A stretch of 64,000 nucleotides of DNA, taken from Costus lasius. Its lineage: Eukaryota; Streptophyta; Magnoliopsida; Zingiberales; Costaceae. The position numbers were made by a program, and so were the translations under genes. The DNA lies in the NCBI GenBank assembly GCA_027563935.2, contig JANVAS020000203.1, positions 7,626,001 to 7,690,000 of the forward strand. The letters run 5' to 3'. The notes beneath the pieces were generated by a model that was not told the origin of the DNA, did no database searches, and worked only from the letters and a program-made list of their open reading frames with translations. Positions 59,554 through 64,000 of this stretch are shown piece by piece. Numbering within the stretch: position 1 is the stretch's first letter; every line of letters starts with the position of its first letter.

Positions 59554-61351
59554 TGTTAGTGTTTATGCCTTGTAGACCAATATGTGGACATGGTCGGGCA
59601 TTATTTGAATGTACTTTGATATAATCATTTGCGGCATGGTCGTTATTATGCAGACTGCTTTACCTGCGTTGATGTACTGAATTGCATAATTAATGTCCCA
59701 TGAGTTTGGTTGGATCCATTCCCATGTGTTATCCCCAGTCAAGGTGCCTTAGCCGATATGGGACACATTTGGTGCATGTGAGCCTGGTGTATGGGCTGGT
59801 TAGGTGCAGGGCATAGTAACGCAGACATACAGGTGCTTCATCATTGGCTGCAACGGAGTGACCCACCGTGAGGATTGACTTGTCTAGTCAACAAGTCAAT
59901 CTCACATGCGAGAGGTTTGCATTGATCCTTAGACTTGAGGTATTCACGTCTGGATTTGATGATGGATATGTTTTGATGCAGTCTTACGTCTCTCCATAAA
60001 TGGGTGACCAAAACAATTGTCATTGGGCATATCATAAGTCATGCAAAGACATGGATGACCAATAGTAGGATTTGCCCATTCCTTGATTGGAAGCATGATA
60101 TCCACTTTGGGGGGCCCCACCTCATTGGTGCATGACAGGAATGTATGGTCATACTGTTTGAGTCATGACCAAAAGATTGGATTAATAAACTTAAGACTAA
60201 TCCAATGGCAGGATATCAGTTTAGGCAAAGGGATTCATAATGCATAGGAATCCTCATTGCTCGTTTAGGAGTTATTGCCAGATGACTTAAGTCCATTGAC
60301 ATGAGTAGTAGTGATGTGTTGCTAGATACCTCTCACTTCTTATGATGTTTTATCATCATTGCCATCGTCATTTGGATCATATGGGGTCACACGCAATAGA
60401 CTCTTGACATTGCATTAATCATAAGCCTTATGATCTTGTTATTAGATAGCTTGGATCCATTTGGAAGATTTCATCAGTGCCAATGGGCCTGATGTGTTGG
60501 AAGAGAGTTATTGGAGCCAGACTTCATTTTTGGCAGGTTGACCCGAAATTGACCTATAATGGTAACATTTGGATTAGGGTTGCATTAGATTGGATCCAAT
60601 GGCTTAATCCACCCATGTAATGAAGTTTGGGCATGCTCATTACCCAATGAGGCCCAACAACAAGTTGTCATGAGAAGGGAATTGTCTAAAAGGGTATAAT
60701 GGGGAGAAATTAACGCCATTGGCCCCCAAGGGGTATAATGGGGTGAGGAAGGCGCCTAATGCTTCATTCGGAAGCTTTTGGCGCCTAGGCCCTCAACCAT
60801 TGATGGTATGCTTGCCTCTATGGCAAGACTGGGGCTGATATGGCTTGAGGACTTTTATAGAAAGGACTTACGTGCATATGGATGGAGGGGTGAGGTTTAT
60901 GGTAAAGTCTTGGAGACTTTCCTTACCTCAAACCCTAATTTCACCCAAGCCACAACCCTGGCCGAATTCCTCTTGATATGTTGCGCCCCACTCCCTCTTG
61001 CTTGGCTGCCACTTGCTTCTATATATTGGAGGCATGCGTGAGGCTCTTGGATGATCAATTGGCTCAAGAAAACGATAAGGAGGGAGAGAGCAAGGCATTG
61101 GCCAAATTTTCTTCTTCCACCTTGAAACCGCAAGCAACTTCCTCTTCTTCTCTCTTTGGCGCAAGAAGGAGGCTTGCTTGGCGCCTTCATCTTCTTCCAT
61201 AAGGGCTTGATGGCATCATCATCCTTCTCCTCTCAACTTGGTGTAACTTCTCTTGAAGGTGGCGCAAGTGAAGTGAAGGATCTCAAGCCTTGATTCTCTT
61301 CCCGAGGCTAGCACCAAGTGTGGAAGGGAGCAATGTTGAGAAGGTCAACGC
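59554..61351 (+). repeat. 3' LTR of family C, cut by E7
   Basis: It starts TGTTAGTGTTTATGCC right after gtgcaagtggtagat and follows the 5' LTR sequence until about 61351, where a family A LTR begins. The rest is outside the window. It includes the shared LTR cores: gtatggtcatac near 60144, a variant of the A/B palindrome, and ggtcacacgca near 60384. Confidence 0.87.
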
Positions 61352-63066
61352 TGCAGGAGTCCCCTTCAAGGGGGAGCGCAAGCGGATAAAACCCCTTTCA
61401 AGAGGGGGGCGCAAAACCCTAATGCATGCACATAGAACACTTTTGCATGGGCGGAAATTAGGGCATCAAGAATCGGTTGCATGATATATATGATCAACTA
61501 TGAAAAACCGATTGCAAATCAGGAAGAATCATACCATCGCCATTCGTTGGATGATGTGTTGGAATCAAAGACCGAAAGGGATCTTCTCCCTAGTCGACGC
61601 ACACACAATGAGGAATGGCTTCTCCTTGTCGTCTTTGTGCTAGCAAAGCTTCAAGGGTCCTTTGCGCGTGGAGGAGATGAGATCCTTTGGGCTTGGCGAA
61701 GATGAACTTCCTCTACCCTCGTCGAGAGCTTTTTCACACGAGAAGAGAGTAAATCTCGTCCAAGGTGATGAGAGGCGATAGAGCGAACGTTGTGATCAAC
61801 GTGGAGGCGTTGCTATCCAAAAATAGCAACCCATTACTCTCAACGGTTATGCGTTCACGTGAAGTGAACCGTAACACCTTCACCCCATTCGAATCTTTGA
61901 ACCAAGCGCTCACAATATGAGCCGGTTCAAATGACTTTGGTCCAAGACCAAATCAGCCCAAGCAATGGTCGATCTTATTGAACCTCAAGGTTCAAGATCA
62001 CCGTTGATCTCATGATGCTCCTGATCTCACCGATCCAGCATCTAATCTCTCGATCGAAGCTTACCGATCTCAAGCCCTAATCAATCAAACATGATCAGAC
62101 CAGATCTCACTCACAATCAGAGTTTAAAACTCCTTTAAACTGAACCTAAACAATTCAGTCCACACGATCTGACTTAAGTAAGCCATATCATCAAATTGTG
62201 CGACCCTAAGGGTTTCCTCTATATGTCGGTAACGATAACTCACGTTATCACGATCAGTGAGGGGTATCTAGCAACACATCACTGTCTCCCGATAGAAAGG
62301 AAAGAGTCTTCCAAGACTTCACCCAAACCACAGCACAAGTGTGACTCTAACTCACAAGGCATACATATTTCCTTTGCCACTGGATATTCTTATTGGACAA
62401 GCGTGTCAAGCTTGTAGCTCCAATATGATAAGCATGATTAGATCAGATGAACACAGTCACCTGGGTATGGCCATACACTTTCTCAATCATCTCATCCAGG
62501 GGGCCCCTGTAGAACATCACACTCCTTAAACAAGGAGATGGCAATCCTATGTCTATCACTAGTGCCCTAACCTGATTCAAGCTCACCATCCAAGATAGTC
62601 TATAATCATTGTCTTTCAAATGATATTGAACTACCTCAAAACAATGACAATCATCATTTAGAAACACAAGTGATCTCAAGTCAGAGGAAATGTGCCACTT
62701 GTTGCAATCAAGGAATATTCACATCGTGACAAACAATTGAATATCCTAGTAGGGTCTGTCCAGTACATCCAATGTACCCATGAGTCTACACCTTATTCCA
62801 TGCTCGAAGCATCCTATAAGATTAGAACACATATTAGTCTCAATCATATCAAGGCTGTCTCATGTTCACCAAGATATCTCGACTAAGGACATAAAGCTTG
62901 TCAGCCTAGCTGAACAGCTTTGAGACATTATTCAGAAGTACACTTATTACAGCAGACAAGGTAACAAACTGAATAACAACCATGCCTTTATAAACAGAAG
63001 AGTTTATTACATGATACTGTTACAATCCCAAGGCCTCAAACATTAGCCTAAGGGCATACCCCAACA
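61352..63066 (-). repeat. 3' LTR of E7 (family A, about 1715 bp)
   Basis: Plus-strand reading starts tgcaggagtcccc and ends ataccccaaca. The U5 end has two successive C/G-run hairpins (ccccttcaagggg and cccctttcaagagggg), longer than in other copies. A hairpin with 8-bp stem GTTGCTAT/ATAGCAAC lies at 61809-61830, yet another version of the CTATTTTTAG-region structure. Confidence 0.92.
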
Positions 63067-63086
63067 ATCTCCCACTTGCACTTAAT

Positions 63087-64000
63087 CTAATGGTTGAGAA
63101 ATCTCAAACCCATATTATTACAGTGCTTCTCATGCTTCTGCTGCGCCAGAGGCTTGGTAAGCGGGTCTGCCAGATTGTCATCTGTATGAACCTTGCATAT
63201 TTTGATCTCGCCACGATCAATGATCTCCCGGATCAAATGAAACCGTCTCTGTATGTGCTTGGACTTCTGGTGCGACCGTGGTTCCTTTGCTTGTGCGATT
63301 GCTCCAGTGTTATCACAGAAGATAACCAAAGGATCTGCACTCGAAGGAACGACACCAAGTTCCCGTAAGAACTTACGAATCCAGACTGCCTCCTTGGATG
63401 CTTCCGAGGCTGCAACATACTCGGCTTCTGTTGTGGAATCAGCAACAGTTGACTGTTTGAAACTCTTCCACACCACTGCTCCTCCATTCAAGCTAAAAAC
63501 ATAGCCTGATTGCGATCGAAAATCATCCTGGTCAGACTGGAACGAAGCGTCAGTATATCCTTCAATACTGAGTTCTTCCTGACCACCATATATCAAGAAC
63601 ATATCTTTGGTCCTCCGCAGATATTTTAAAATGTTCTTGACTGCAATCCAGTGCGCCATACCTGGATTACTTTGGAACCGACTGGTCACGCTTAACCCGT
63701 AAGCGACGTCTGGGCGAGTACACAACATCGCATACATAATGGATCCAATAGCCGAAGCATAAGGCGTATTGTCCATTTCATCTTTCTCAGTCTGTGTTTG
63801 TGGACACTGACTCTTCGAAAGATTCAGACCATGTCTGACTGGAAGATATCCTCGTTTAGAATTCTCTAAATGAAATCTCTCCAGGACTTTATCGATGTAA
63901 GTACTCTGGCACAACCCGAGAAGCCTCTTAGATCTATCCCTGTAGATCTTCACACCTAATACATAGGCTGCTTCTCCTCGATCTTTCATCTGGAAACATT
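63087..64000 (-). CDS. E7 gag-pol polyprotein, C-terminal part (partial at window edge)
   Basis: This unbroken frame enters from the right edge and ends at the TAG at 63087-63089. It matches residues from about 990 of the intact family A polyprotein to the end: the RT end (GEAAYVLGVKIYRD), the RNase H domain with YTDASF, TTEAEYVAASEA and CDN, and the tail NLADPLTKPLAQ. One difference is L-to-R in KDRGEAAY. The frame is open at 64000, so an internal ATG at 63989 is not its true start. Whether the rest is intact cannot be seen. Confidence 0.95.
   Translation of the reverse strand, partial: CFQMKDRGEAAYVLGVKIYRDRSKRLLGLCQSTYIDKVLERFHLENSKRGYLPVRHGLNLSKSQCPQTQTEKDEMDNTPYASAIGSIMYAMLCTRPDVAYGLSVTSRFQSNPGMAHWIAVKNILKYLRRTKDMFLIYGGQEELSIEGYTDASFQSDQDDFRSQSGYVFSLNGGAVVWKSFKQSTVADSTTEAEYVAASEASKEAVWIRKFLRELGVVPSSADPLVIFCDNTGAIAQAKEPRSHQKSKHIQRRFHLIREIIDRGEIKICKVHTDDNLADPLTKPLAQQKHEKHCNNMGLRFLNH

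Larger units (their letters stand above)
51581..61351 (+). mobile_element. Old copia element of family C, with nested solo B LTR
   Basis: A plus-strand element: truncated 5' LTR (51581-52994), primer site, leader, decayed gag-pol in two pieces, polypurine tract (gtgcaagtggtagat) and 3' LTR from 59554, which is cut by E7. The first roughly 630 bases of the 5' LTR are missing, replaced by the unassigned stretch. The two LTRs differ at many visible positions, more than the LTR pairs of M and N, so this is the oldest readable element in the right part. Confidence 0.87.
61352..64000 (-). mobile_element. Element E7 (family A, minus), left part only
   Basis: It comprises a 3' LTR (61352-63066), polypurine tract and the 3' end of gag-pol, running off the window. 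It lies inside the family C 3' LTR. The five bases before it are AACGC, whose partner is beyond the window. Confidence 0.93.

Noticed and set aside
1..64000. Prokaryotic-type systems such as CRISPR arrays, operons or prophage
   Set aside because: All repeats resolve into LTRs with copia coding regions, and no regularly spaced short repeats or bacterial gene organisation are present.

Overview
This is a plant nuclear window made almost entirely of nested Ty1/copia LTR retrotransposons. The evidence is a gag-protease-integrase-RT-RNase H gene order in one reading frame, a primer-binding site matching the 3' end of plant initiator tRNA-Met (TGGTATCAGAGC) next to the 5' LTRs, TG...CA LTRs of 1.7-2.1 kb, and 5-bp target-site duplications. 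I see no host gene, CRISPR array, rRNA or functional tRNA gene. The long LTRs and their layout resemble the Angela/Tork side of Copia; that lineage call is an inference. The species cannot be named.

Three related families occur. Family A has LTRs of about 1.66-1.71 kb starting TGTTGGGGTATGCC and an intact 1293-aa polyprotein in one copy. Family B has LTRs of about 1.9-2.1 kb starting TGTTGGTGTATATGCC and ending TTTCCCAACA. Family C has LTRs starting TGTTAGTGTTTATGCC and is old and decayed. All use the same primer site and a similar polypurine tract (gtgcaagtgggagat).

Layout, outermost first. A plus-strand family B LTR (visible 49746-50982) was hit by a minus-strand family A LTR (tail 49514-49745). 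That LTR was hit by element E1 (A, minus; 1-7590 plus 49344-49513). E1's 5' LTR was hit by element N (B, minus; 7591-49338, duplication ACTGC). N carries solo A LTR L9 in its 3' LTR (8822-10498, CCGAT) and solo A LTR S in its RNase H region (11933-12962 plus 41879-42507, TCAAG). S was hit by composite X (A, plus; 12963-41873, GATGC), which contains a tandem LTR-internal-LTR-internal-LTR unit and element Y. Y's polyprotein gene was interrupted near its 3' end by element M (A, minus; 27669-36810, CATAC), the youngest and intact. This is eight insertion layers.

Right of the nest are an unassigned 0.6-kb stretch (50983-51580) and an old family C element (51581-61351, plus) with a solo B LTR in its coding region (55220-57115, CTTTT). 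The family C 3' LTR is cut by another minus-strand A element, E7, which runs off the right edge.

M encodes all activities for its own mobility and is the only copy fully open as it stands; Y would be open without M. E1 and N look like defective copies that moved using proteins supplied in trans. Beyond the genes, the LTRs and 5' leaders contain short hairpins whose stems change in both arms between copies and families while loops or cores stay fixed. These covarying structures are the most interesting unexplained signal here.
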